From contig DAOQUL010000002.1 of NCBI GenBank assembly GCA_035341015.1, positions 1 to 64,000 of the forward strand: a DNA stretch of 64,000 nt, in the 5' to 3' direction. Below the pieces are notes generated by a model. That model searched no databases. It was given only the letters and a program-made list of their open reading frames with translations, and had not been told where the DNA came from. The position numbers and the translations under genes were made by a program. The stretch is from JAKQIM01 sp029557965. Lineage in GTDB: Bacteria > Chloroflexota > Anaerolineae > Anaerolineales > UBA4823. Shown piece after piece: positions 45,606-54,662 of the stretch. Positions within the stretch are counted from its first letter, which is position 1. Each line of letters starts with the position of its first letter.

Positions 45606-46640
45606 ATGCCAGAAGTTACGCCCATCAGCTCACGAAAACTAGACCACATTCGGATCAACCTGGATAAGGATGTCCGGTCGGGTCTGACCAATGGGCTGGA
45701 GCATTACCGGTTCATACACCGGGCCTTACCAGAATTGAACCTGGAAGATGTGCGCCTGGAACAAAAATTGTTTGGGCGGCTGGTTAAATCTCCAATTCTG
45801 ATCTCATCGATGACCGGTGGGACAGATGAAGCCGCGGCAATCAACCGCACACTGGCTGCCGCAGCCCAACAATGCGGTGTGGCGATGGGCCTGGGGTCGC
45901 AGCGGGCTGCCATCCAGCACCCTGAGCTGGCTGCCACATTCCAGGTGCGCAAGGTGGCGCCCGATATTCTCTTATTTGCTAACCTGGGGGCAGTGCAGCT
46001 TACCCTCGGCTATGGGGTCGATGAATGTCGCCGGGCGGTTGACATGATCCAGGCAGATGCGCTGATCTTGCACCTCAATGCCCTGCAAGAGGCCGTTCAA
46101 CCAGAAGGGGAAGCCTGCTTTGACGGCCTGTTGAAGAAGATTGAAGCCGTGTGCAAGGCCCTGCCCGTGCCCGTGATCGCCAAGGAAGTTGGCTGGGGCT
46201 TCTCACCCACCGACGCCGCCCTGCTGGCCCAGGCAGGTGTAGCCGCCATTGATGTTGCCGGAGCGGGGGGCACATCTTGGAGCCAGGTGGAAATGCACCG
46301 GGCGCAGAACGACAGCCAGAAGCGGCTGGCAGCGGCCTTTGTCGATTGGGGCATTCCAACCGCCCAAGCCATCCAAAATGTCAGCCAGGCCGCACCCGGG
46401 CTACCGATCATTGCATCTGGCGGCCTGCGAGATGGGGTCGAGATTGCCAAATGCCTGGCCTTGGGCGCAGTGATGGGCGGCATGGCAGGACCCTTTTTGC
46501 AGGCGGCGGTTCAATCCGTCGACGCAACCATCCAATTGCTCAATGAGATTCGGCGAGAGATCCAGGTGTGCCTGTTTGCCACCGGCTCTGCCGACCTGGA
46601 TGCTTTGAGACAAAACAAGCTGGAACGCCATGACTCTTGA
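45606..46640 (+). CDS. fni: Type 2 isopentenyl-diphosphate delta-isomerase
   Basis: This FMN- and NADPH-dependent enzyme interconverts isopentenyl and dimethylallyl diphosphate. The 344-residue product has the N-terminal RKLDHIRINLDKDVRSG, the flavin loop SSMTGGTDEAAAINR, AMGLGSQRAAI, HLNALQEAVQPEG, a KEVGWG strand and the phosphate loop ASGGLRDGVEIAKCLALGA. The start is set by the promoter just upstream. It overlaps the polyprenyl synthase gene by 11 bases, a common pairing in mevalonate-pathway bacteria; mvaD lies 36 kb away. Confidence 0.94.
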   Translation: MPEVTPISSRKLDHIRINLDKDVRSGLTNGLEHYRFIHRALPELNLEDVRLEQKLFGRLVKSPILISSMTGGTDEAAAINRTLAAAAQQCGVAMGLGSQRAAIQHPELAATFQVRKVAPDILLFANLGAVQLTLGYGVDECRRAVDMIQADALILHLNALQEAVQPEGEACFDGLLKKIEAVCKALPVPVIAKEVGWGFSPTDAALLAQAGVAAIDVAGAGGTSWSQVEMHRAQNDSQKRLAAAFVDWGIPTAQAIQNVSQAAPGLPIIASGGLRDGVEIAKCLALGAVMGGMAGPFLQAAVQSVDATIQLLNEIRREIQVCLFATGSADLDALRQNKLERHDS

Positions 46641-47643
46641 AAAACTGTCGCAAACCTACATACCGGCTATCGAAAATGGTCTCCAGAACGCGGTAGCAAG
46701 TGCCGCGGGTGAAGGAGCGCATGAGCTGAGCAGTATGCTGGCCTACCACATGGGCTGGGAGGGAGAAGGGGCCGGCCCGGCTGCGCGCGGCAAGCGCATC
46801 CGCCCGTTGTTGGTACTGCTGACCACGGCAGCAGCAGGCGGAGCCTGGCAAGCAGCTATACCGGCAGGCGTGGCGGTGGAGCTGGTGCACAACTTTTCAC
46901 TGATCCACGATGATATTGAGGATAACAGCCCGCTGCGCAGAGGCCGCCTGACCGTTTGGAAGAAGTGGAACGTCGCACATGCCATCAACGCAGGCGATTC
47001 GATGTTCACCCTGGCACACCTAGAAATCCTGCGCACCCAAGAGATGGCCTCTCTGGACGTGACCCTACAAGCGGCGCAAGTTTTACACCGGGCCTGTTTA
47101 CACCTGACCCAAGGACAGTACCTGGACCTATCGTATGAAAACCGCCAGGAATTGGGACAGGCCGACTATTGGCCCATGGTGAACGGGAAAACCGCTTCTC
47201 TTTTGGCCGCCTGCACCGAACTGGGGGCTTTGATCGCCCAGGCTGACCCAGCCACACGCCAGAGCTACCGCCAATTTGGGCAGTCGTTGGGGTTGGCCTT
47301 TCAGGTTCAAGATGATCTCTTGGGCATTTGGGGGCAATTAGAATTAACTGGTAAATCGGCCGAGAGCGACCTGGTAGCCGGCAAGAAATCTCTGCCCATC
47401 CTATATGGTTTAAGCCAGCAGGGTAAGTTTTACCAACGCTGGACCCAGGGACCAATTCGGGCAGACGAGGCAAGTGAGATTGCCCGGGTGCTGGAAGATG
47501 AAGGCGGGCGCGATGAAACCCAACGCCATGCCGACCGCCTGACCCGGCAAGCTCTGCAAGCCCTTGAAGACGCCAAACCCAGCGGCGAGGCCGGGGCCGC
47601 CCTGCGTGAATTGGCCGATCTGCTGCTTAAACGCCAGGCCTGA
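46630..47643 (+). CDS. Polyprenyl (farnesyl/geranylgeranyl-type) diphosphate synthase
   Basis: The product is 337 residues. The first Asp-rich motif is LIHDDIEDNSPLRRGR (D-D-x-x-D) and the second QVQDDLLGIWG. GKRIRPLLVLL at the front and the KSLPILYGLSQQ lysine region complete the family. It condenses isopentenyl diphosphate onto allylic primers to make C15-C20 or longer chains; product length cannot be read by eye. The start overlaps fni, and the stop is two bases from the convergent hemW stop. Confidence 0.9.
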   Translation: MTLEKLSQTYIPAIENGLQNAVASAAGEGAHELSSMLAYHMGWEGEGAGPAARGKRIRPLLVLLTTAAAGGAWQAAIPAGVAVELVHNFSLIHDDIEDNSPLRRGRLTVWKKWNVAHAINAGDSMFTLAHLEILRTQEMASLDVTLQAAQVLHRACLHLTQGQYLDLSYENRQELGQADYWPMVNGKTASLLAACTELGALIAQADPATRQSYRQFGQSLGLAFQVQDDLLGIWGQLELTGKSAESDLVAGKKSLPILYGLSQQGKFYQRWTQGPIRADEASEIARVLEDEGGRDETQRHADRLTRQALQALEDAKPSGEAGAALRELADLLLKRQA

Positions 47644-47645
47644 AG

Positions 47646-48839
47646 TTAAATAAATTCCATGAACACACGGTTGCCCAACAGACGCCCACGTTGGGTCAAC
47701 CGCAGACTCGTCTGCGGCTCTCGAACCCATTCCAGCAGGCCCTGGCCTACCAGGCGCTCGATTGCCACGCCATAAGCGCTTTGCAAGCTGACCCCAAAAC
47801 GTTCCTCAAACCCTAATGCGCCAACCCCCTGTCGCACCAGGCGCAGGCCCATCATCATGGTCTCACCCATTTCGGCCTGCCGGTCGATGACGATGGCATT
47901 GGCTGTAGCCGGGGTATGGGGGAAAGCCGGGCGAGGCTTTTCATCCAGCGCTGACAGACGTTGAATATAATCTGCCGGCGATAAGACATTCGCCGTGCGC
48001 ACCCCACTGGCATATCCGTGGGCCCCCGCCCCCAGGCCCAGGTAAGGTTGGTTGCGCCAATACTGCAAATTGTGGAGGCAAGCCATAGGCTGCCCAGCGG
48101 CATCCAACCGCGCCCAGTTCGAGATTTCATACTGGGCCATGCCCGCTGCCTCCAATCGCTGGCTGGCATACTCGTACATATCAGCCGCCAGGTCTTCATC
48201 GGGGGTATCCAACAGGCCGCGCCCAACCCAGCGCTGCATGGGCGTGCCCTGCTCAAGGGTCAGCGCATACAGCGAGAGATGATCTGGGTTGAGCGCCAGG
48301 GCGGCATCCAGCGTCTTCAGCCAGTTCTCTAATGCCTGGCCCGGCAAGCCGTAGATCAGGTCCAGGCTCAGATTCTCAAAACCAGCCTGGCGCGCCCAGC
48401 CTACCGCCCGGATCACATCTTGCAGATCGTGCACGCGCTCTAACAAACGCAGTTCGGCGGTATCTGCCGACTGCATACCCAGGCTGAGGCGGTTCACCCC
48501 CCAGGCTCGCAAATTGCGCAGCATAGCCAACGATACGGTACCGGGATTGGCTTCAAGAGAAATCTCTGCGCCGGGCTGCAAGTCGAACGCTTCCGCCAGC
48601 GCCCCCAGGATCTGCCCCACAGCATGCGGGGCGAGCAAAGAGGGGGTGCCTCCGCCGAAGAAAATTGTATGCACCGGCAAACGCTTGCCCACTGCCTCCG
48701 CCAGGTAAGCCGCCTCTCGGCAAAGAGCGTCAACGTACCCAGGGATCAGTTTCTCCAGGTTGGCATAGGTGTTAAAATCGCAGTAAGCGCAGCGGCGCAC
48801 ACAAAAAGGGATGTGCAGATAAATGCTGTAGGGCAACAT
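47646..48839 (-). CDS. hemW: HemW-like radical SAM protein
   Basis: The product is 397 residues. The radical SAM cluster motif CVRRCAYCDF lies near the N-terminus after SIYLHIPF, followed by TIFFGGGTPSLL, SLEANPG and NRLSLGMQS. It lacks the extra N-terminal part of HemN, so it is the HemW type, a heme-binding protein thought to deliver heme rather than a coproporphyrinogen oxidase. An extended -10 box lies six bases before the ATG. Confidence 0.92.
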   Translation of the reverse strand: MLPYSIYLHIPFCVRRCAYCDFNTYANLEKLIPGYVDALCREAAYLAEAVGKRLPVHTIFFGGGTPSLLAPHAVGQILGALAEAFDLQPGAEISLEANPGTVSLAMLRNLRAWGVNRLSLGMQSADTAELRLLERVHDLQDVIRAVGWARQAGFENLSLDLIYGLPGQALENWLKTLDAALALNPDHLSLYALTLEQGTPMQRWVGRGLLDTPDEDLAADMYEYASQRLEAAGMAQYEISNWARLDAAGQPMACLHNLQYWRNQPYLGLGAGAHGYASGVRTANVLSPADYIQRLSALDEKPRPAFPHTPATANAIVIDRQAEMGETMMMGLRLVRQGVGALGFEERFGVSLQSAYGVAIERLVGQGLLEWVREPQTSLRLTQRGRLLGNRVFMEFI

Positions 48840-48845
48840 AGAATA

Positions 48846-48854
48846 AGTATACCA
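48846..48854 (-). promoter_or_regulatory. Extended -10 box of hemW, leaderless spacing
   Basis: Minus strand TGG plus TATACT (48851 to 48846), six bases before ATG 48839, so transcription should start at the A of ATG. Confidence 0.65.
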
Positions 48855-48886
48855 AATTCAAGCATTGCGGATTCTTTCTTTCTGTA

Positions 48887-48895
48887 TGGTATAAT
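48887..48895 (+). promoter_or_regulatory. Extended -10 promoter of the LysM protein gene
   Basis: TGG followed by TATAAT (48890-48895); TTGCGG at 48865-48870 is a weak -35 with a 19-base spacer. The leader is about 30 bases. Confidence 0.6.
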
Positions 48896-48932
48896 CCGCC
48901 AAGTCTGGTCCATTCCCAGCCATAAAAATATC

Positions 48933-50084
48933 ATGAGTCCTGAAAACCCTACATCCACAAAACTTTGCCCCACCTGCGGCACGCGCCTCAGCGCAGATGC
49001 AACTCGCTGCCTGGTGTGTGGTGCTGACCTGGGGAGCAGCGAAAAACAAGCTCCCGCAACCAAAGGCGTGCAAGGCAGCCGTATGCCATCTGTCACGCTG
49101 AGCCTGCCGGCTGCCATTGGGCTGTTGGCGCTCTTTTTGACCATTGGCGCAGTTCTGGTGTACTTTGCCCTAAAACAAACACCTGAGGTGATCGTCCCGG
49201 CTACCGCCACACCAACGGCCACCATGACCACCACGCCAACCCTCACCACCACCCCGGTGCCGCCCACCACTACTTATACCCCTGAGCCGAGCGCCACACC
49301 GCAAACCTATCTCGTCCAAGAGAACGATACCTGCCTGGGAATTGCGGCCTTTTTTGGCGTTTCGGTGCAGAGCATTGTTACGTTGAACGGCCTGCCTGCG
49401 GCGTGCGACACCTTATACATCAACCAGCCGCTTCTCATTCCTCAACCCACCCCCACCGTTACCCCCTTGCCATCTGCCACCTTTAGCCCTGCTGAGCAAA
49501 CAGAGGCTGCCTGCGAAAAGATCAACTATGTGGTCCAGGCAAATGATACCCTGGGTGGAATTGCCGCCAACTACGACGTTCCCATGGAAGCCATTCGCGC
49601 AGAGAACGGCCTGCCTGGGGATTCGGTGTACCTGGGTCAAAATATCGTCATCCCGCTCTGCAAGCGTGCAGCTACCCCGGGGCCATCCCCCACCCCCACC
49701 CTGCCGCCGCCCTACCCGGCGCCCAGCCTGCTGCTGCCGCCTGATGGCGCACCCTTTACGCTGGCAAATGACAGCATCACCCTGCAGTGGGCATCTGTGG
49801 GCACCTTGCGCGAAAACGAAGCCTATGCGGTCAGCGTGATTGACCTGACAGGTGCGACGGGCGATACGATGACGGATTATGTCACCGATACCAAGTACAT
49901 TGTACCCGCTGCTTTGCGCCCATACGACAACGTGCCGCATGTCTTCCGCTGGTGGGTGAGCGTTGTCCGGCAGACCAGCACCGATGAAAGCGGCAACCCG
50001 GTTTGGGAATCAGCAGGCACAGCCAGCGCGGGGCGCGTCTTCACCTGGTCTGGCGCTGCCAGCGCGGCAACCCCAACGCCGTAA
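48933..50084 (+). CDS. Zinc-ribbon, membrane-anchored double-LysM protein
   Basis: The product is 383 residues. A cytoplasmic zinc ribbon (CPTCGTRLSADATRCLVCG, residues 11-29) precedes one membrane helix (about 54-76) and a Thr/Pro-rich linker. Two LysM domains follow: YLVQENDTCLGIAAFFGVS at about 125 and NYVVQANDTLGGIAANYDV at about 197. The last part is an Ig/fibronectin-like domain. LysM domains bind peptidoglycan or other N-acetylglucosamine polymers, so it probably links membrane and wall. The start is chosen from the promoter at 48887-48895; longer frames run into hemW on the other strand. Confidence 0.82.
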   Translation: MSPENPTSTKLCPTCGTRLSADATRCLVCGADLGSSEKQAPATKGVQGSRMPSVTLSLPAAIGLLALFLTIGAVLVYFALKQTPEVIVPATATPTATMTTTPTLTTTPVPPTTTYTPEPSATPQTYLVQENDTCLGIAAFFGVSVQSIVTLNGLPAACDTLYINQPLLIPQPTPTVTPLPSATFSPAEQTEAACEKINYVVQANDTLGGIAANYDVPMEAIRAENGLPGDSVYLGQNIVIPLCKRAATPGPSPTPTLPPPYPAPSLLLPPDGAPFTLANDSITLQWASVGTLRENEAYAVSVIDLTGATGDTMTDYVTDTKYIVPAALRPYDNVPHVFRWWVSVVRQTSTDESGNPVWESAGTASAGRVFTWSGAASAATPTP

Positions 50085-50102
50085 TTCCTTAATTGTCTAA
50101 AC

Positions 50103-50140
50103 AAAAAGACGGACAGCCCACTTGCGCTGCCCGTCTTTTT
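50103..50140. terminator. Bidirectional terminator between the LysM gene and trxB
   Basis: 15-bp arms (50103-50117 and 50126-50140) with one mismatch. The left arm begins AAAAAGAC and the right arm ends GTCTTTTT, giving a T tract in both directions. Confidence 0.9.
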
Positions 50141-50154
50141 ATTATCCCAATCCC

Positions 50155-51120
50155 TTATGAATGCTCTTCCAGGAAACGAATCGCCTGCATACCGGCCGCG
50201 GCACCCATCCCCGCCGAGGTGATCACCTGACGATAATGAGGGTCGCCCGCCTCGCCCGCCACAAACACCCCTGGCACACTGGTGTGCATGGTGACGTCAG
50301 TTTTGATGTAGGTGTGCGCGTCCATCTCCAACTGCCCGGCAAAAAGCTGGGTATTGGGTTGGTGTCCGATAAAGATAAAGATGCCATCGGTTGGATGTTC
50401 GTGCACCTGGCCTGTTTTGACATTCTTCAAACGCACCGCCCGCACAGCTTCTTCGCCCAAGATATCGGTGGCCACAGTATCCCAAATGAAGTGGATCTTG
50501 GGCTCATCGAAGGCGCGCTTCTGTAAGATGGCCCCGGCGCGCAAACTGTCGCGACGGTGAATAATGGTCACCGAGCGGGCATGGTGGGTTAAGAAGATCG
50601 ATTCTTCCAATGCACTATCGCCGCCGCCAACCACAACCACATCTTTCCCCTTGAAGAACCACCCATCGCAGGTGGCGCAATAAGAGACACCCCGCCCGGT
50701 CAGTTCCTGTTCGCCAGGAATATCCAGGTGGACTGGGGTGGCGCCGGTCGCCACGATCAACGTTTCAGCCTGGTATTCCCCGTTATACGTCTTGACGCGA
50801 AAAGGCCGGCTGGACAAATCCACCTCGCTGGCGGTATCGTATTCCACGCGGGCTCCAAAACGCTCTGCCTGTTTTTGGAAGGATTCCACCAACTGCTGCC
50901 CACCCACCCCTTCGGGGAAACCCGGGTAATTCTCGACTACGTAGGTCAGCGAAACTTGTCCGCCCAGCGCCATACCGGTCAGCACAAGCGGCTCGAGGTT
51001 GGCGCGCGCCGTATATAACGCTGCCGCCAACCCGGCCGGACCCGAACCCAAAATCAACACCTTGACATGTTGGCTGGCAGCCGCTGTGCCGCCAGGCAAA
51101 CCTACCAGATTAAATTCCAT
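50155..51120 (-). CDS. trxB: Thioredoxin reductase
   Basis: The product is 321 residues. It has the FAD dinucleotide motif LILGSGPAGLAAALYTARA, the redox pair in SYCATCDGWF, the NADPH motif VVVGGGDSALEESIFLT and the C-terminal FVAGEAGDPHYRQVITSAGMG. It reduces thioredoxin with NADPH. The start METFNLVG-like at 51120 has a GAGGAG site; the longer frame reaching 51198 overlaps ilvE. The gene is the last of a five-gene minus-strand operon and is followed by a terminator. Confidence 0.95.
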   Translation of the reverse strand: MEFNLVGLPGGTAAASQHVKVLILGSGPAGLAAALYTARANLEPLVLTGMALGGQVSLTYVVENYPGFPEGVGGQQLVESFQKQAERFGARVEYDTASEVDLSSRPFRVKTYNGEYQAETLIVATGATPVHLDIPGEQELTGRGVSYCATCDGWFFKGKDVVVVGGGDSALEESIFLTHHARSVTIIHRRDSLRAGAILQKRAFDEPKIHFIWDTVATDILGEEAVRAVRLKNVKTGQVHEHPTDGIFIFIGHQPNTQLFAGQLEMDAHTYIKTDVTMHTSVPGVFVAGEAGDPHYRQVITSAGMGAAAGMQAIRFLEEHS

Positions 51121-51136
51121 TTTGCTCCTCTCTACT

Positions 51137-52048
51137 CTAAACCACGTAATCGAGCCAGGCCTGGGCATGTTTGCCTTCGCCATGGATCGTGTCGGCAAAA
51201 GCTTTCGAAATGCTCTGGGTCACTGGGCCAACCTGGCCGCTGCCGATTGGGCGGTGATCTATCATGCGCACGCCGACCACCTCGGCCGCGGTACCGCTGA
51301 TGAACACCTCATCGGCGATATAAAGCTGGTCGCGGGTGAACAGGCGCTCTTCCACGCGCAGCCCCATATCAGTCGCAAACGTAATAATGGCATCGCGAGT
51401 CAAGCCCTCTAGCACGGTAGCCAGCGGGGGGGTCCAGACAACACCCCGGCGCACCAGGAAGATGTTTTCGCCGGTACACTCGGCCACAAAGCCTTGCGGG
51501 TCCAGGATGACGGCTTCGTCATAGCCAGAGCGCAGGGCCAGGGTCTTGACCAGCATGGAGTTGACATAGTTACCGGCAACCTTTGACTTCGTCATGTTGA
51601 TATTGGGGTGCAAGCGGGTGAAGGAAGAAACCATCATGTGTACGCCTTTTTGCTTGGCCTCCTCACCCAGGTAAGGACCCCATTCCCAGGCCGCAATGCC
51701 CACCCTGGGGCGAGAGTTGTCCATATTCAAGCCCAAAGGCCCCTGCAAATACATCAGCGGGCGAATATAACATTCAGTAAAGTGATTGACCTTGATCGTC
51801 TGATGCACTGCCAGGCACAGGTCTTCGACCGTATAGGGCAAACCTTGCACACCCAGGATATGGATGGATTCAAGGAAGCGCCGCATATGCTCTTGCAGAC
51901 GGAATACAGCCGGGCCACGTGGGGTTTGATAACAGCGAATGCCCTCAAAAACACCCAGTCCGTAATGCAGGGTGGGCGTCAGGAAATGAACTGTGGCCTG
52001 CTCAAAAGGAACCAATTCGCCATCCATCCAGATAAAATCCGATTTCAT
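51137..52048 (-). CDS. ilvE: Branched-chain amino acid aminotransferase
   Basis: This class IV PLP enzyme performs the last step of valine, leucine and isoleucine synthesis. The 303-residue product has HYGLGVFEGIRCYQT, the PLP Lys within NMTKSKVAGNYVNSML, EAVILDPQGFVAECTGENIFLV and the phosphate-binding TRDAII. An AAAGGAG site precedes the ATG. It lies 16 bases upstream of trxB and 63 bases after the ABC1 kinase gene. The rest of the pathway is not in the window. Confidence 0.94.
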   Translation of the reverse strand: MKSDFIWMDGELVPFEQATVHFLTPTLHYGLGVFEGIRCYQTPRGPAVFRLQEHMRRFLESIHILGVQGLPYTVEDLCLAVHQTIKVNHFTECYIRPLMYLQGPLGLNMDNSRPRVGIAAWEWGPYLGEEAKQKGVHMMVSSFTRLHPNINMTKSKVAGNYVNSMLVKTLALRSGYDEAVILDPQGFVAECTGENIFLVRRGVVWTPPLATVLEGLTRDAIITFATDMGLRVEERLFTRDQLYIADEVFISGTAAEVVGVRMIDHRPIGSGQVGPVTQSISKAFADTIHGEGKHAQAWLDYVV

Positions 52049-52111
52049 ACGCTTCTCCTTTTTCAGAATCTCGAACCAGGTCGAATGCTAGCCAATAATA
52101 ACAAAACCCCA

Positions 52112-53809
52112 CTACCGCGGGCGAGAAAGCAGCAGCCACAACAAAGACAGGGCCGCTCCCACCCACAAGATGCCCGCCGGTAAAGCTAAAGCTGCCAGGT
52201 AAAATTGAATGCCGCCAAACAACAAGGCCGCAAAGACCACGCTGCCGGCTGCCTTCAAGACGGCGCGTTCCAAACGCCGGACCTGCTCAGCAAGTTGAGG
52301 GTCGCGTGTAACCAGGTCGCCGCGCTCGATCTTGGTCAACATGGCGTCTGCCCGGCCCGGCAGTGCCACCAGCTTACGCGCCAGGCCGCCCAATTCGTCC
52401 AGCCAGGCACCCTTGCCAGCCGCGGTTTCTTCTGCCAGCAATTTGCCAGCATAAGGGGTCAGGTATTCCCAAAGGTTAAAACCAGGGTCCAGGCCTGTGC
52501 ACATGCCCGACAGGATACCCACCGCTCGCCCCAGGAAGATGATATCCTGGGGAATTTGAAACGGCATGTCATACACCAGGTCGCTGAATTGGTGGGCGAA
52601 CTGATGCATCTCTTTCACATCCACCATCTGAAGCTCGGTCATACTTTTGCCCCAAAAGTAATCAAACATGGTGCCCATAGCTTCTTCGATCAGCTTCAAG
52701 TCGGCACCAGGGAGCAGCATGCCCAACATCTGGTAAGCGCGGATCACACGCCCGGTGTCTCGCGTTCCCACACCAATGATCAACTCGCGCATCGCCAGCC
52801 GGGTTTCAGGAGGTATGCGCCCTACCATGCCAAAATCTACGAAGGTCAGCTTCCAGGGTAGATGCACCTCTGACGCACCCCCATCAGCAGGCGCCTTGGG
52901 CAAGGGCATGACAAACAAGTTCCCGGGGTGCGGGTCAGCATGGAAGAAGCCATCTTCAAAGATCTGCTTGAGATAGGTATCCAACAAGCGGCGCGCCACC
53001 TCACCCCGGTCGATGCCGGCTTGGCTGATCGCCTCGTAATCGGTGATCTTGATGCCGCCAACATCTTCCAGGGTCAGCACATGCGGGGTAGTGTGCGTCC
53101 AGATGATGCGCGGCACCCGAATATTGGGCTGGCCCTTGAAATTGGCAGCAAAGGTCTCTGCATTGCGCCCTTCAGCCAGGTAATCGACCTCTTCATACAA
53201 CGTGCGCGTAAACTCAGCCAACAAAGCCGGGACATTGGCCCGCTTTCGAATGGGTGGGTAACGCCGCAGCCACTCACCCACCGTGCGCAGCGCTGCCAGG
53301 TCGGTGGCGATCAGAGCCTGGATGTTGGGCCTTTGCACCTTGACCACCACGTTCAAGGTCTCAAGCACCTCCTCGCCAGCCGGGTCAACACCATGAACAG
53401 CCAAACAAGCACGGTGGACCTGGCCCAGAGAAGCGGCTGCCAGCGGCGCGACATCGAATTGGCGGTATTTTTCTTCCAGCGGCATGCCCAGGTCGGCTTC
53501 GGCCACGGCGCGGATATCCTCGAAGCGTTCAGGGGGCACTTCATCTTGCAAGCCGGCCAGTTCGCCGGTGATCTCGCGCGGCAAAACATCCACTCGAGAG
53601 GAAAGGAATTGGCCCACCTTGATCAGCACACCGCCCAATTGGATGGCCATGGCGCGATATTGAACTGCGGCTCGGCGAAGCCGCTCTGGGCGGTTCTGCC
53701 GCGAAAGCTTTCGCAAGCCCAGGCGCGGCAGAATCAGATCCCAGAAAACAACCCCAGCCAGGATCCTGGCAAAGAAGAAAACGATGCGGCGGTAGCGCGC
53801 GCCCAGCAT
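52112..53809 (-). CDS. ABC1/UbiB family atypical kinase
   Basis: The product is 565 residues. It has the hallmark KxGQ motif in GVLIKVGQFLSSR, the Ala-rich loop AAASLGQVHRA, the Lys of VVVKVQRP, the catalytic loop FFHADPHPGNLFVMP and the metal Asp in TFVDFGMVG. Two C-terminal membrane helices follow from about residue 520. UbiB proteins support quinone synthesis or lipid homeostasis in bacteria. I use ATG 53809; TTG 53815 is an alternative. No Shine-Dalgarno site is visible, and the start lies 13 bases after the stop of the universal stress protein gene, consistent with coupling. Confidence 0.9.
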   Translation of the reverse strand: MLGARYRRIVFFFARILAGVVFWDLILPRLGLRKLSRQNRPERLRRAAVQYRAMAIQLGGVLIKVGQFLSSRVDVLPREITGELAGLQDEVPPERFEDIRAVAEADLGMPLEEKYRQFDVAPLAAASLGQVHRACLAVHGVDPAGEEVLETLNVVVKVQRPNIQALIATDLAALRTVGEWLRRYPPIRKRANVPALLAEFTRTLYEEVDYLAEGRNAETFAANFKGQPNIRVPRIIWTHTTPHVLTLEDVGGIKITDYEAISQAGIDRGEVARRLLDTYLKQIFEDGFFHADPHPGNLFVMPLPKAPADGGASEVHLPWKLTFVDFGMVGRIPPETRLAMRELIIGVGTRDTGRVIRAYQMLGMLLPGADLKLIEEAMGTMFDYFWGKSMTELQMVDVKEMHQFAHQFSDLVYDMPFQIPQDIIFLGRAVGILSGMCTGLDPGFNLWEYLTPYAGKLLAEETAAGKGAWLDELGGLARKLVALPGRADAMLTKIERGDLVTRDPQLAEQVRRLERAVLKAAGSVVFAALLFGGIQFYLAALALPAGILWVGAALSLLWLLLSRPR

Positions 53810-53822
53810 GCCCAAATGGATT

Positions 53823-54656
53823 TTAGACGATCAACACCGAGCAAGGAGCATGGTTCAGCAAACGATCAGCAACATCATCCAGCAAAATTTCAAGCCAACG
53901 GTTCTGCCCAGGCTGATGATGTGCGCCCACCACCAACAAATCGTAATGGCCTTTGTTGAGCTCATCCAGCACTTGCTCAACGACCAGGCCATGCCGGAGG
54001 AGCGGCACAATTGGGCTGGTCAACCCAGCAGCTTGCAACTGCTGCATGGCACTCTGAAGATGTTGGCCTTCGCGTGTCTGGCGATCGATGGCAGTTTTTG
54101 CGGTGTCAAAAAGATCGCTGGGGGCGTTATCGGGCTTGAGCGCCACCTGCGACATGACGTGCAGCAAATTGACCTCGGCTGTTGTACCCTGCAGCAAAGT
54201 TCCTGCCCGGCGCATGGTTTCAACAGAGGGGATTTCAGCTCCGGTGCAAACCAGGATTTTTTGCAGCGTGGTGGGCACCGTTCGCGCGACCAAGAGGTGA
54301 GTATGGATCTTGCGCGCCAGCTTGCTGCTCGTCGAACCCAGGTTGAGCAGCCGCAGGCCGCGTTGTTGACCACTGCTGCCCATGACCACCAGGTCATAAG
54401 CCTGGCCCTGGGTTTCAGCCAGGATCTGTTCCACCGGGTGACCATGCCGGACGTGCTGTTTTACGCCAGCCCAGCCTGGCCCCAAGATGCTTGCCATGCG
54501 ATCCATCGAAGCGCGCAAAGCAGCCTCTTCGGCCTCATTTTCACAAACCCCCAATAAGGTTAACTGACCACCCGCAGAGTTGCCCAGGCGGGTGAGCAGC
54601 GCAGCAGCCGCCTCGGCTGCTGGCGAACCATCGGTACAAATCAGTATTTCCATCAA
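53823..54656 (-). CDS. Tandem universal stress protein (UspA)
   Basis: The product is 277 residues, two UspA domains in one chain (about 1-145 and 150-277). The first keeps a near-canonical nucleotide motif, VVMGSSGQQRGLRLLNLGST; in the second the corresponding VVGAHHQPGQNRW is degenerate. So only the first domain may bind ATP. Its exact role in stress response cannot be inferred. It is six bases after the Na/Pi-type transporter gene and before the ABC1 kinase, in one operon. Confidence 0.88.
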   Translation of the reverse strand: MMEILICTDGSPAAEAAAALLTRLGNSAGGQLTLLGVCENEAEEAALRASMDRMASILGPGWAGVKQHVRHGHPVEQILAETQGQAYDLVVMGSSGQQRGLRLLNLGSTSSKLARKIHTHLLVARTVPTTLQKILVCTGAEIPSVETMRRAGTLLQGTTAEVNLLHVMSQVALKPDNAPSDLFDTAKTAIDRQTREGQHLQSAMQQLQAAGLTSPIVPLLRHGLVVEQVLDELNKGHYDLLVVGAHHQPGQNRWLEILLDDVADRLLNHAPCSVLIV

Positions 54657-54662
54657 AACCTC